A program made the translations under genes and the position numbers. A stretch of 64,000 bases of DNA from Fibrobacter sp. UWEL (GTDB lineage Bacteria; Fibrobacterota; Fibrobacteria; Fibrobacterales; Fibrobacteraceae): the NCBI RefSeq assembly GCF_900142535.1, contig NZ_FRBE01000012.1:1-64000 (forward strand), read 5' to 3'. The notes under the pieces are model-generated. The model ran no database searches. It was not told where the DNA came from and saw only the letters and a program-made list of their open reading frames with translations. Within the stretch, counting starts at the first letter, position 1. Each line of letters starts with the position of its first letter. Positions 1-7,989 of the stretch are shown piece after piece.

Positions 1-642
1 CTGCCCAATGCCGAGCGATGCGTGGACAGCTTCCATGTCGTACAGTGGGCGACGGATGCCCTGGACAAGGTCCGTGTGGAAGCCTGGAGGGAGGCCCGCA
101 AGGAACGCTGCAATCCGAAACGGGGCCGAGGCAGGCCCACGAAGGACAGCGTCCCGAAGGACCGCACCGCGGAGGGGATAAAGAACTCCAGGTACGCTCT
201 GGGCAAGGCTCCGGAGAACCTAAACGAAAGCCAGCAGAGAAAAATAGAGCTCATAGCCAGCCGCTATCCGCGTCTCTACAGGGCATACCAGCTCAAGGAG
301 GAGCTGCGCATCATCCTGAAGATGGGCTATGCCGATGCCAGGGAAAATCTGGACAGGTGGCTGTGGCGGGCAAGTCACTCACGCATCGGCCCAGTAAAGG
401 ATCTGTACGCAAAGATCAAGCGTAACTACGACGGAATCCTCAACACAATCAGGCTAGGCGTGTCAAACGCAAGGATCGAGGCGACGAACAACAAGATAAA
501 GCTACTGATACGGACTGCCTATGGCTTCAGGAATATGAACAACATGCTGTCGCTGATAATGTTGAGCTGTTCCTATGTAGATGTAAAGATTGCCTACGAA
601 TGGGAATCGGAATCGAGAGAATCATCTAGCAAGGCTGCCTAA
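1..642 (+). CDS. ISL3-family transposase, 3' part (cut by window edge)
   Basis: The frame is open from base 1 and ends with TAA at 640-642, so only the last 213 codons or so are present. The first residues, PNAERCVDSFHVVQW, match the ISL3 DDE-transposase segment in which an Asp is followed by the FHVV motif. A lysine/arginine-rich stretch follows, and the C-terminal part (SNARIEATNNKIKLLIRTAYGF) carries the NxxIExxNNKIK signature of the family, including the last catalytic acid. A GTG at 22 would give a 206-residue protein, but homology runs through it, so it is not the real start. No terminal inverted repeat could be paired because the left end lies outside the window. Whether the element is intact cannot be decided here. 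Confidence 0.9.
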   Translation: MPNAERCVDSFHVVQWATDALDKVRVEAWREARKERCNPKRGRGRPTKDSVPKDRTAEGIKNSRYALGKAPENLNESQQRKIELIASRYPRLYRAYQLKEELRIILKMGYADARENLDRWLWRASHSRIGPVKDLYAKIKRNYDGILNTIRLGVSNARIEATNNKIKLLIRTAYGFRNMNNMLSLIMLSCSYVDVKIAYEWESESRESSSKAA

Positions 643-720
643 ATGCTTCCACACATGTTGATGATGCCTCATAATTTTTGTGTAATATTTAAGAATAAAT
701 CTAAAATAACGTAATACAAG

Positions 721-755
721 GGCCGCGCCTTCATTGGTGCGGCCTTTAGATTTTT
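721..755 (+). terminator. Rho-independent terminator after the transposase
   Basis: Nine-base arms (721-729 and 736-744, one G.U pair) enclose a 6-nt loop and are followed by a T-rich tract. A near copy of the same hairpin lies at 1253-1284. Confidence 0.75.
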
Positions 756-765
756 GCCATAGAGT

Positions 766-1233
766 TTACGGTACTTCCCAGTAACCGCCCTTGTCGGGGC
801 CGACGCGCAGTAGCTTTCCGTTCTTTTTGAGTCTTGAAATCTGTTTTTCTACGGCCTTTGGGGTTATACCAATGGTTGCTGCGAGTTCTGATGTGGTCAT
901 CTTCGGGTTGTTTTTTAGGGTAGAAAGAATCTGAAAACTGGTTTTCTCCCCCCGTTTTTCTTTTTCTCCCCCCATTTCCGTGTTTTCTCCCACCATTTCG
1001 GTCGAATGGAGGAAGATGCTAATCTCATTTTCCAAATTCTTGGCCATGGAACCCATCATAAATTCAACAAATGGCTTTGGATCGGATTGTTCCTGGGATT
1101 GGGCGAGGCTCTTGACGTATTCTTCTTTGTCTTCCTTGAGAACTCTTGTTGGAATCAGATTGTTTTCGAACTGTATCTGGACTATGGCGTGATTTAATAA
1201 GAGGGTTATAATCCCCTCGAAAAAAAGATCCAA
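766..1233 (-). pseudogene. Fic-type protein C-terminal remnant with winged-helix domain
   Basis: The 155 residues have no good start; the first in-frame initiator is TTG and no Shine-Dalgarno precedes it. The first half (LNHAIVQIQ, then PTRVLKEDKEEYVKSL) resembles the helical region after the catalytic core of Fic-family proteins. The Fic signature HPFxxGNGRxxR is absent. The last 60 residues read as a winged helix (MTTSELAATIGITPKAVEKQISRLKKNGKL) and end in GPDKGGYWEV, a tail common in Fic and RecG-like regulators. A central segment rich in Gly, Glu and Lys links the two. The simplest reading is the 3' remainder of a decayed Fic/HTH gene. A stand-alone small regulator is possible but less likely. 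Confidence 0.55.
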
Positions 1234-1252
1234 AAGTAGAAACTAAAATCAG

Positions 1253-1284
1253 GGCCGCACCTTTGTTGGTACGGTCCTTTGATT
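1253..1284. terminator. Bidirectional hairpin, near copy of 721-755
   Basis: Arms 1253-1261 and 1268-1277 pair with G.U wobbles around the loop tttgtt, with T-rich flanks on both strands. Sequence and loop resemble the hairpin at 721-755, so the Fic remnant sits between two related hairpins. Confidence 0.55.
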
Positions 1285-1298
1285 TATCTGAGACCTTT

Positions 1299-1682
1299 TT
1301 ATCGTCCCGCAACCCAGCTTCCAAGATTGTTGTACACCACAACTCTGGCTCGTTTCAATTCCTTGCATTGCAAGGGGTGGGTAGAGGCAGGAATGACTTT
1401 GTCGGCGGAATCTAGGACATAAATTCCGTCAACACATTTACCGGGATGCTCTTGGAGCATCCTTTTTGTTTTGGCGATGTCGATGGAGCGCTGCATGTAG
1501 GCGGCGTCTTTCTTTGTGAAGGCTAGTTGGCCTTTGACGGCCTGGGTGTAAAGGTTCATTGCGAGGGTGAAGAAGATGCCGGAGACCGCCATGGTAACGA
1601 CTAATTCGATGAGTGTGAAACCATTCTTTTGAGATCCCGGCTCGAAGGCCGGGATGACATTGTGTGTGAAACCGCGGTTCAT
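1299..1682 (-). CDS. Type II/IV pseudopilin-like protein with interrupted leader
   Basis: This 127-residue protein starts at an ATG that overlaps the stop of the upstream 80-residue gene (ATGA). The class III prepilin motif GFTLIELVVTMAVSGIFF begins at residue 21: cleavage after Gly21 would expose Phe, and Glu5 of the mature protein is present, followed by the hydrophobic helix. The C-terminal part is a short globular region with two Cys. The leader is unusually long because it contains a REP-like palindrome in frame. Removing the 51-bp insertion would leave the ordinary short leader MNRGFTLIE. It probably belongs to a pseudopilus or type IV pilus-like export machine. No other pilus genes are in the window. 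A longer reading from 1802 is rejected because its first 40 residues overlap the neighbour and look non-native. Confidence 0.75.
   Translation of the reverse strand: MNRGFTHNVIPAFEPGSQKNGFTLIELVVTMAVSGIFFTLAMNLYTQAVKGQLAFTKKDAAYMQRSIDIAKTKRMLQEHPGKCVDGIYVLDSADKVIPASTHPLQCKELKRARVVVYNNLGSWVAGR
1613..1673 (-). repeat. 51-bp in-frame insertion with REP palindrome, flanked by 10-bp direct repeats
   Basis: GTGTGAAACC occurs at 1613-1622 and again at 1664-1673, exactly 51 bp apart. Between them lies the palindrome 1632-1658, in gene orientation GTCATCCCGG-CCTTCGAG-CCGGGATCT. The insertion is 17 codons long and keeps the reading frame of the pseudopilin gene. Confidence 0.85.
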
Positions 1683-1921
1683 TTGTGCCTCCGGTATTCG
1701 CATTTGTAGAGGGCGCGGGTTGTGTCGGCTTTGTTGCGGATGGAGGTTGCCTTGTAACAGGTTTCGTCGCCGGTATTTTGTGCCGTTATTACGGTTTCCC
1801 ATTCAACACCGATGGAATCCTTCTGTTCGATGACGGAGTCCTTTTCCAGTCCTTCGTTCAGGAAAAGGTTCAGCTTGCTTATATTGTGGCCATAGTCGTC
1901 GACCCATGCTTTCTGTGTCAT
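1679..1921 (-). CDS. Small hypothetical protein upstream of pseudopilin
   Basis: Eighty residues, acidic in the middle and basic at the end, with two Cys and no signal peptide or membrane segment. The stop codon overlaps the pseudopilin start by ATGA, which suggests translational coupling. The size and position fit the C-terminal part of another minor pilin that has lost its N-terminal helix, but no motif proves this. Only 43 bp separate its start from that of the divergent phosphoesterase, and no strong Shine-Dalgarno is visible. Function unknown; it could be a decayed gene. Confidence 0.5.
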   Translation of the reverse strand: MTQKAWVDDYGHNISKLNLFLNEGLEKDSVIEQKDSIGVEWETVITAQNTGDETCYKATSIRNKADTTRALYKCEYRRHK

Positions 1922-1951
1922 CTTGCTGGGGGAGATTGTTGGGACTTTTTA

Positions 1952-1959
1952 TATATTTC
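1952..1959 (+). promoter_or_regulatory. TAnnTTTG-like -7 element 5 nt before the phosphoesterase ATG
   Basis: TATATTTC is followed by 5 nt and then ATG at 1965, with no Shine-Dalgarno. This fits a leaderless transcript from an FCB-type promoter. Confidence 0.5.
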
Positions 1960-1964
1960 AAAAT

Positions 1965-2954
1965 ATGAACACTTCCATTGACTTCATTGGTGATATTCAC
2001 GGGCACTGCGAATGCTTGAAATCCTTGCTGAAAAAGCTTGGGTACGAGGAATCGGCAGGTGCTTTCCGCTATCCGGGCAATGAACGTATGGTTGTTTTCC
2101 TTGGCGATTACGTGGATCGCGGCCCCAATGTGCGAACCACGCTGAATCTGGTGCGAGCTATGCGTGATGCGGGCTCTGCCATCGCCCTGATGGGGAATCA
2201 TGAATTTAATATGCTCAGTTTCTGGCAGAAGAACGGAACTGGGGGCCGCTACTTGGAAAAGATTGGACCTGGCTACTTGAGGGAGCATACCTTCAACAAG
2301 GTGGCGGTTCATTCCAAGACGGTGAGTGATTTTGTAGGTCGCAAGGACGAATTCAAGGAAATGCAGGAATTCGCCAAGACGTTGCCCTTCTACTTGGAGA
2401 CGGATTTGTTCCGGGCCCAGCATGCAAGTTTCCACCCCCGTGCACTGGAACTGTTGAAGGCCGCCGGTGTGACTTGCTTTGCCGACGGAAGCTTTGACGA
2501 ACTGATTGTGCGAGCCAATGACGAAGACAACCAGTTTGGGGATTCGCTGTTCTGGCCCATCGATATGTTGCTGAAAGGCCCCGAGATGGAATTGCCCAAC
2601 CATCAGTTCTTCTTTGATGGGGAGAACGTGAAGCGCTTTAGGACCCGTTTGCGCTGGTGGGTGGACCCTGCCAAGGCAAGCCTGCAGGAATTGAGTCTGC
2701 AGCCTGGGGTGACCATGCCCGAGGGGTGCGATGTGGATCCGGAGATTCGCGAACGATCCTTCTATGGGGAAAACGAACGGCCCGTATTCTTTGGACATTA
2801 TTGGTTGACGGGAGAACCCCGCCTGATTCGTCACAACGTTTGCTGCCTCGACTTTAGTATTGCGGGGCACCTTGGTAACGGGCGGTTGGCCTGCTATCGC
2901 TTCGACGGGGAACAACAGCTGGACGAGTCTAAATTTGTCTGGGTCGGACGTTGA
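1965..2954 (+). CDS. Calcineurin-like metallophosphoesterase (Ser/Thr phosphatase type)
   Basis: This 329-residue protein carries the three N-terminal metallophosphatase blocks: GDIHGHCECL (residue 8 onward), FLGDYVDRGPN and MGNHEFN, and a later GHYW that supplies a metal-ligand His. The order and spacing match the PPP-like and ApaH/PrpE-like enzymes that use two metal ions to hydrolyse phosphoesters. Its substrate (phosphoprotein or diadenosine polyphosphate) cannot be told from sequence. The ATG at 1965 is chosen over one at 1923 because the extra 14 residues cover the promoter element and do not resemble the family. It is cytoplasmic and has no signal peptide. The next gene follows 58 bp later, with a REP-like repeat between them. 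Confidence 0.85.
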   Translation: MNTSIDFIGDIHGHCECLKSLLKKLGYEESAGAFRYPGNERMVVFLGDYVDRGPNVRTTLNLVRAMRDAGSAIALMGNHEFNMLSFWQKNGTGGRYLEKIGPGYLREHTFNKVAVHSKTVSDFVGRKDEFKEMQEFAKTLPFYLETDLFRAQHASFHPRALELLKAAGVTCFADGSFDELIVRANDEDNQFGDSLFWPIDMLLKGPEMELPNHQFFFDGENVKRFRTRLRWWVDPAKASLQELSLQPGVTMPEGCDVDPEIRERSFYGENERPVFFGHYWLTGEPRLIRHNVCCLDFSIAGHLGNGRLACYRFDGEQQLDESKFVWVGR

Positions 2955-2965
2955 ACGTCTTCTTT

Positions 2966-3002
2966 AGATTCCTCGATTTCGCTTCGCTACGCTCGGAATG
3001 AC
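2966..3002 (-). repeat. REP-like interspersed palindrome
   Basis: Read on the minus strand it starts GTCATTCCGAGCG and ends GGAATCT, the form of the interspersed GTCATyCynrr...rGGATCT family that recurs in this window (1632, 32232, 33459-33736, 42996, 47760, 52546). It lies between two co-oriented genes. Confidence 0.7.
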
Positions 3003-3012
3003 AATGTAGTCT

Positions 3013-5121
3013 ATGATTAGCTTTTTGAAGAAGTTTGCGTCGCTGAAAGTGACCTGCGTTTTGCTGGTGGCTTTTCTGCTGCTGACGTTCTGGGGAACCT
3101 TGGGGCAGGCTGCTGCTGGCAACGAGGGTGCTGCTCTTGCGGCGGACCGTTTTTTCGGTAGCTATTTCCTGTGGGTGCTTGGGGTGGTGCCGCTGCCCGC
3201 CTTTAAGTCGTTGGCGGTTGTGGGAGCGCTGCACTTGATTGCCTCCATGATGTACCGAATGCCCAAGATTTTCTCGCGGGATGAATCTGGAAAACTTGTT
3301 CCCTCGGGTTGGCGAAACCTTGGCCTCTATGGAATGCACATCGCATTGCTGGTGCTGCTGGTGGGTAGCCTTGTGGGTTCTGAATTCCGCCAGGAATATA
3401 ACGGCTTTGCTGCGGCGGAAAAAACCATCACTTATTACACCGTAGACGACAGCCTGAATACCTCCGCTGTAGAAGTGGGGGAGGGATATCCTTACTTCAC
3501 CTTCTACAAGGGGCAGGTGGATATGTTCGGCGTGAAGGTGGATCTTTATACGGCCACCTACGATCCCTTCAAGTTCGTGCCCTACGTGTTTTCTGTGCTG
3601 TTCTTGCTGAGTTTGGTTTTTCATTATGTGGTGCGGGTGCGACCAAGACGCAATGTGGCTACACAAGCATCAGGTTTGCCGAAAGCGCCGTTGGCCTTAT
3701 TGCTTGTGACGGCGGGTTTGTTTTGCTCTCCTTCTGCTTACGCATATGAATTGACCGAAGAGGAAATAGAATATGAAAGAAATAGACCCTCCCAGGATCT
3801 GATTCTTGTGGGAGAAACCTATCGTCCTTACGATTCTTTTGCCCGTGGTGTTCTGGATGATTTTTCCGGTCGGGTGACTTACAAGTGTCTGCCTGCAGAC
3901 GCATGTCAAGGAAAAATGCCTGCTTGGAAAGTGGTGGACGAAATAAGGTTTAATTATAACTATGTGAATGATCGTCGTTTGTTCAAGGTGCTCCGAGCCG
4001 ATGTACAACATGCCCTGAACATTCCAGAAAGCGATCGCTACGTTAGCTACAATCAGCTAAAAAAATATCGTAATGAACTTGAGGTTTATGCAAGCCGAAA
4101 GAATGATTATCCTGCTACTTTGGAAATACAACGCTTGCTGAAAAATGTCCAGTTGTATGAAGCGATTCAGCAGGATGCTTTCCCCATGCGGGTTGACGAA
4201 TTATACGAAACCAAAGCTAGTACAGAAGTCTTCTACAACAATGCCAACTTTGCCCTTATTGCCTTTATCTTGGCGTTCTTGGGTTGCATCTTGGCTGCGG
4301 TAAATTCCATTTTCAAGAAGCGTTCTCTTGATATTGCGGCGAACTTCATGGCGGCTGCGACGGCGGCAACGCTGACTATAGCCTTTGTCCTTCGTTTCTA
4401 CATTGCGGCCCGTCCGCCTCTTTCTAGTTTGTACGAAATAGTGCTGCTGGTGGCCCTGCTATTGGAAGCCTTTGAATTTGGTGCATTCCTGTTTTGTCGC
4501 AAGCGCACGTTCTCTCTGATTATTCCTGTAACCTTGATGGCTGCGGTTCTGCTATTCTTTGCCAAGTTCATTTTGGAACCGGGCGATTTGTTCCAGCCCA
4601 TTCCCGCTGTGTTGAATTCCGGAGTGTTCCTCACGCTACACGTTTTCACCATTGCCCTCGGCTTTGCGGGAATGATTCTTTCTGGTGTGGTGGCTCACGT
4701 TGCGCTTTTCCGCCCCACAGAAGCCCGCAATAAATTGCTGTTCGGTACTTTGATTTTTGGCGCTGGCTTTTCCATTTTGGGAACACTACTTGGTGGCGTG
4801 TGGGCGGATTACGCCTGGGGCCGTTTCTGGGGCTTTGACCCGAAGGAATGTGGAGCACTGTTTGTGTGCTTGTGGGCCATGCTTGCTTTGCACCTTCGCG
4901 ACGGCCGCTTGGTAAACGAACGAACCTTTGCCTTGATGAATTGTTTTAATGTAATCATCACATTCCTATGTTGGTTCGGAGTGAACCTTTTAGGCGTTGG
5001 CCTGCACAGTTACGGCTTCCAAACCGGCACAGTCATGTGGCTCGGTGGTTTTGTATTAGCGGACTCTCTTATCATCTTTGCCCTATCCCGCCAGTCGTAT
5101 CTCATAACTCGTAATTCATAA
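3013..5121 (+). CDS. ccsBA: CcsBA-type cytochrome c biogenesis protein (ResB-CcsA fusion)
   Basis: This 702-residue polytopic protein is the system II heme exporter and cytochrome c synthase, acting at the inner membrane. The N-terminal 210 residues resemble ResB/CcsB, with membrane segments near 12-32, 64-84, 105-123 and 190-207. Residues 240-400 form a soluble, probably periplasmic, segment rich in charged and aromatic residues. The last 300 residues are CcsA: a His in LTLHVF (about 542), the tryptophan-rich heme-handling motif WADYAWGRFWGFDPKE (596-611) and a His in GLHSYG (about 664). The fusion order is B then A, as in Helicobacter, Bacteroides and relatives. The last residues (LITRNS) and the stop are encoded by a short repeat also found at 7118. 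An upstream REP separates it from the phosphoesterase. Confidence 0.9.
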   Translation: MISFLKKFASLKVTCVLLVAFLLLTFWGTLGQAAAGNEGAALAADRFFGSYFLWVLGVVPLPAFKSLAVVGALHLIASMMYRMPKIFSRDESGKLVPSGWRNLGLYGMHIALLVLLVGSLVGSEFRQEYNGFAAAEKTITYYTVDDSLNTSAVEVGEGYPYFTFYKGQVDMFGVKVDLYTATYDPFKFVPYVFSVLFLLSLVFHYVVRVRPRRNVATQASGLPKAPLALLLVTAGLFCSPSAYAYELTEEEIEYERNRPSQDLILVGETYRPYDSFARGVLDDFSGRVTYKCLPADACQGKMPAWKVVDEIRFNYNYVNDRRLFKVLRADVQHALNIPESDRYVSYNQLKKYRNELEVYASRKNDYPATLEIQRLLKNVQLYEAIQQDAFPMRVDELYETKASTEVFYNNANFALIAFILAFLGCILAAVNSIFKKRSLDIAANFMAAATAATLTIAFVLRFYIAARPPLSSLYEIVLLVALLLEAFEFGAFLFCRKRTFSLIIPVTLMAAVLLFFAKFILEPGDLFQPIPAVLNSGVFLTLHVFTIALGFAGMILSGVVAHVALFRPTEARNKLLFGTLIFGAGFSILGTLLGGVWADYAWGRFWGFDPKECGALFVCLWAMLALHLRDGRLVNERTFALMNCFNVIITFLCWFGVNLLGVGLHSYGFQTGTVMWLGGFVLADSLIIFALSRQSYLITRNS

Positions 5122-5125
5122 TTTT
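5101..5125 (+). repeat. ACTCGTAA/ATTCATAA simple repeat at the ccsBA stop
   Basis: Alternating CTCATAACTCG and TAATTCATAA units span the ccsBA stop codon. The same units occur at 7118-7171 across the stop of the HAD gene. Confidence 0.7.
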
Positions 5126-5126
5126 C

Positions 5127-5134
5127 TATCTTTA
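5127..5134 (+). promoter_or_regulatory. -7 element 5 nt before dgt
   Basis: TATCTTTA, then 5 nt, then ATG at 5140. No Shine-Dalgarno is visible. Confidence 0.5.
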
Positions 5135-5139
5135 TCCCC

Positions 5140-6447
5140 ATGTTACAATGGGATACTTTGCTTTCTGCTACGCGTTACGGACACCCGGCTGATCCGGATC
5201 CGAACCGTTCTGATTTTCATCGCGATTACGACCGTATTGTTTTTTCTACCGCATTCCGTCGCCTAGGCCGCAAGACTCAGGTTCATCCTTTTTCTGTGAA
5301 TGACCACGTTCACAGCCGTTTGACTCATAGTATCGAAGTCAGTAGCGTGGGCCGTAGCTTGGCCATTACGGTTTATCATCTGATTAAGCAGCACTTGCCG
5401 AAGTATGTGAACGAATACCAGTTCGGTACTATCGTTCAGTCTGCTTGCCTGGCTCACGATATTGGCAATCCTCCCTTTGGTCATGCCGGCGAAGCGGCCA
5501 TCCGCGAATGGTTCCGTAAGAATCGTCAATCTCCCGCTATGCAGGACTTGAAACCGGACGAAATCGCTGACTTCGAAAATTTTGACGGTAACGCTCAAGG
5601 CCATCGAATCCTGAGTAAGCTGGAATACCACTTCCTGGATGGTGGCATGCGTCTGACTTACGCGACCATCGGGGCCATGATCAAGTATCCCCAGCTGGCT
5701 AAGTTCGGCACTCCCACCAGCCTATTCTCTACGGAAGCGGATCTTTATCGCATGACAGCCTACACTTTGGGTATTCCCGAACTGGAAACGGGCAAGTGGG
5801 CTCGTCACCCGTTGGTGTACCTGATGGAAGCCGCAGACGATATCTGCTACAGCATTTTGGACGTGGAAGATGCCATCGAACTGGGTATTCTTTCCTTTGG
5901 CGATGTGCGTAGCATGTTCAGCTATCTTTGCGGTCCCGATGTGGACATCGATCGGGAATATCAGGAAAACGGCCAGAACTTCCGCGACTTCCTCAGTAGT
6001 ATTCGTGGTCTTGCTATCCAGAACCTCATTGATGATGTGGCTGTGACTTTTGTAAAGCATTACGACGAGATTATGGCCGGTGCTCCCATCAAGCACCTGG
6101 TGGATCTTTCCCGCTCCGAAGTGATGGAAGGTATTCGCATTGCAAAGCGCCTGGGTGTGGAACGCATCTATCCGGACCGCCGCAAGACGGAACTGGAAGT
6201 GGGTAGCTATACCACCTTGAGTACGGTTCTGGATGCTTTCATTAACGGTGTCTATGATTTTCGTAAGAATGGCAAGAATTCCTATCGTGCAGACCGCATT
6301 GTCCGCTTGATTGGCCAGGCAAAGATAGGCCAGAGCGTTACCGCCGCCGAAGCCTACCATCAAGTCCTGGACTTTGTAAGCGGTATGACGGATAACTACG
6401 CTACCTACCTGGCTCGTCAGATTGGTGGCTTGGCCATGGGCTACTAA
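5140..6447 (+). CDS. dgt: Deoxyguanosinetriphosphate triphosphohydrolase (dGTPase)
   Basis: This 435-residue HD-superfamily enzyme hydrolyses dGTP (or other dNTPs) to the nucleoside and tripolyphosphate, controlling dNTP pools. Visible motifs are FSTAFRRLGRKTQV near residue 30, the first metal His in RLTHSIEVSSVGR, the HD pair in CLAHDIGNPPFGHAGE (about residue 107) and the distal Asp in MEAADDICYSILDVEDA. The length matches the short Dgt class. The start is fixed by the -7 element 5 nt upstream. It probably shares a transcript with the HAD phosphatase 8 bp downstream, which would place two nucleotide-pool enzymes together. Confidence 0.92.
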   Translation: MLQWDTLLSATRYGHPADPDPNRSDFHRDYDRIVFSTAFRRLGRKTQVHPFSVNDHVHSRLTHSIEVSSVGRSLAITVYHLIKQHLPKYVNEYQFGTIVQSACLAHDIGNPPFGHAGEAAIREWFRKNRQSPAMQDLKPDEIADFENFDGNAQGHRILSKLEYHFLDGGMRLTYATIGAMIKYPQLAKFGTPTSLFSTEADLYRMTAYTLGIPELETGKWARHPLVYLMEAADDICYSILDVEDAIELGILSFGDVRSMFSYLCGPDVDIDREYQENGQNFRDFLSSIRGLAIQNLIDDVAVTFVKHYDEIMAGAPIKHLVDLSRSEVMEGIRIAKRLGVERIYPDRRKTELEVGSYTTLSTVLDAFINGVYDFRKNGKNSYRADRIVRLIGQAKIGQSVTAAEAYHQVLDFVSGMTDNYATYLARQIGGLAMGY

Positions 6448-6455
6448 GGCTTTTT

Positions 6456-7139
6456 ATGATTTGGCTTTTTGATTACGATTTGACTTTGTACGGCGCCGAT
6501 GAACGTAACGTCCTGGATTCTTTGGACGAACGTATTTCAAAGTCCGTGCAGAATGCAACTGGGGTGGATTACGAAACTGCACATCAGATCCGCAAGGATT
6601 ATTTGCAGCGTTTCGGAACAACTCTAGCTGGCCTTCAGGCTATGCATGGGGTAAAGCCTGACGACTTTTTCGATTTCATTCATCAGCCGGAATTTCTCCA
6701 GTATCCTAAGGCCTCTCCCGCAAAGCGCAACTTGATTATGGGTCTTGAAGGACATCGTTTTGTGTTTACCAATGGACGTAGGGACTGGAGCGAAGCTGGT
6801 ATGGAACATATGGGTGTCCGTGACTGCTTCGAAGATGTATTTGACTTAAAGCAGATGGACTGGGTGGGTAAGCCTCACGAAAGCGCCTACGACAAGGTGG
6901 AGGCATATCTGGCCAAGCGCGTTCCCGAAGAATTTTTCATGAATGGAATGCCGGCAAATCCTTCCCATATCGTGCTTTTGGAAGATTCCGTACGTAATCT
7001 GGAACCCGCCCATCGACGCGGTTGGACTACGATCTTGGTAAATCCCATTCCCGATGTCCCCAGCTGGGTAAATTTCTACGTACCAAGTTTACTCCACCTA
7101 ACAACCATCCTGCCCGAACTCGTAACTCATAATTCATAA
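6456..7139 (+). CDS. HAD-family pyrimidine 5'-nucleotidase-like phosphatase
   Basis: This 227-residue HAD-IA enzyme has motif I as FDYDLTLYG (nucleophile Asp and general acid Asp), motif II as FTNGRRDWSE, the Lys in WVGKPHESAYDKV and motif IV as LLEDSVRNL. The overall pattern is that of SDT1/YjjG-like nucleotidases that dephosphorylate pyrimidine nucleotides. Substrate assignment is inferred. It lies 8 bp after dgt and is probably co-transcribed. Its last residues (LVTHNS) and stop come from the same simple repeat that ends ccsBA. Confidence 0.8.
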   Translation: MIWLFDYDLTLYGADERNVLDSLDERISKSVQNATGVDYETAHQIRKDYLQRFGTTLAGLQAMHGVKPDDFFDFIHQPEFLQYPKASPAKRNLIMGLEGHRFVFTNGRRDWSEAGMEHMGVRDCFEDVFDLKQMDWVGKPHESAYDKVEAYLAKRVPEEFFMNGMPANPSHIVLLEDSVRNLEPAHRRGWTTILVNPIPDVPSWVNFYVPSLLHLTTILPELVTHNS

Positions 7140-7171
7140 TTCATAACTCGTAAGTCATAACTCGTAAGTCA
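7118..7171 (+). repeat. ACTCGTAA/ATTCATAA simple repeat, coding and intergenic
   Basis: Units of AACTCATAATTCATAATTCAT are followed by two 14-bp copies of taactcgtaagtca. They cover the HAD stop codon and run up to 1 bp before the permease ATG, replacing any ribosome binding site. Confidence 0.8.
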
Positions 7172-7172
7172 A

Positions 7173-7979
7173 ATGCTCGATCTTCTGTCCATGGAATTTA
7201 TGCAGAACGCCCTGGTGGCCTCCGTACTGGTGGCTATTGCTTGTGGCGTCATGGGAACCTTTGTGGTGGTGAACCGCCTCACGTCCCTATCTGGTGGTGT
7301 GGCTCATGCGTCCTTCGGTGGGGTCGGTCTCGCTGCTTTGCTGGGCTTTTCTCCCATGCTGGGTTCTCTGGGTTTTGCTGTTGTCTGCGCCATGCTCATG
7401 GGCATTTTGACATGGCGTGACCGCAAGAAGTCCGATACCTTTATTGGTATTATCTGGGCTGGCGGTATGGCTCTTGGTGTCATCCTTACGGACATGACTC
7501 CCGGCTACAACGGGGAGATGATGAGTTTCCTGTTCGGTAGCTTGCTTACGGTTCCGACGGATTTGCTTTATTGGATGGGCGCCTTACTGGTGGTTATCTT
7601 GGTGGCGGTCATAGCCAAGTTCCGTAAGTTCCTGGCTATTTCCTACGATCCGGAATTTGCCCGCGTGCAGGGAATGCCTGTGTTGGCTTACTACATGACT
7701 CTTATCGCCCTCATTGCCCTTACGGTGGTGATTGCGGTTCAGGCGGTGGGTATGATTTTGGTGATTGCGCTTTTGACCATTCCCGCATACATTGCAGAAT
7801 GCTATTCCAAAAGTTTGACCCAGATGATTTTTATTTCCGTGATTGTTTCCTTGGTACTTGTGATTGCAGGCCTTTTATTGGCTTGTCAGTTTAATCTTGT
7901 GGTGGGCCCAACGATCATCGCTTGCGGTGTGCTGGTATATGCTCTTCACTTCCTGGTGAAAAAATTGCGGAAAGCATAA
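7173..7979 (+). CDS. ABC-3 family metal ABC transporter permease (ZnuB/MntB-like)
   Basis: This 268-residue inner-membrane protein has about eight hydrophobic segments. It carries ABC-3 hallmarks: the N-terminal NRLTSLSGGVAHASFGGVGLA, the FLFGSLLTV segment and the C-terminal QAVGMILVIALLTIPAYIA coupling region. Such permeases import Zn2+ or Mn2+ with an ATPase and a solute-binding lipoprotein. Neither partner lies within this window, so it is an orphan here. No Shine-Dalgarno is seen because the simple repeat abuts the ATG; translation may be coupled to the upstream gene. Confidence 0.85.
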   Translation: MLDLLSMEFMQNALVASVLVAIACGVMGTFVVVNRLTSLSGGVAHASFGGVGLAALLGFSPMLGSLGFAVVCAMLMGILTWRDRKKSDTFIGIIWAGGMALGVILTDMTPGYNGEMMSFLFGSLLTVPTDLLYWMGALLVVILVAVIAKFRKFLAISYDPEFARVQGMPVLAYYMTLIALIALTVVIAVQAVGMILVIALLTIPAYIAECYSKSLTQMIFISVIVSLVLVIAGLLLACQFNLVVGPTIIACGVLVYALHFLVKKLRKA

Positions 7980-7989
7980 GGACGTTTCT

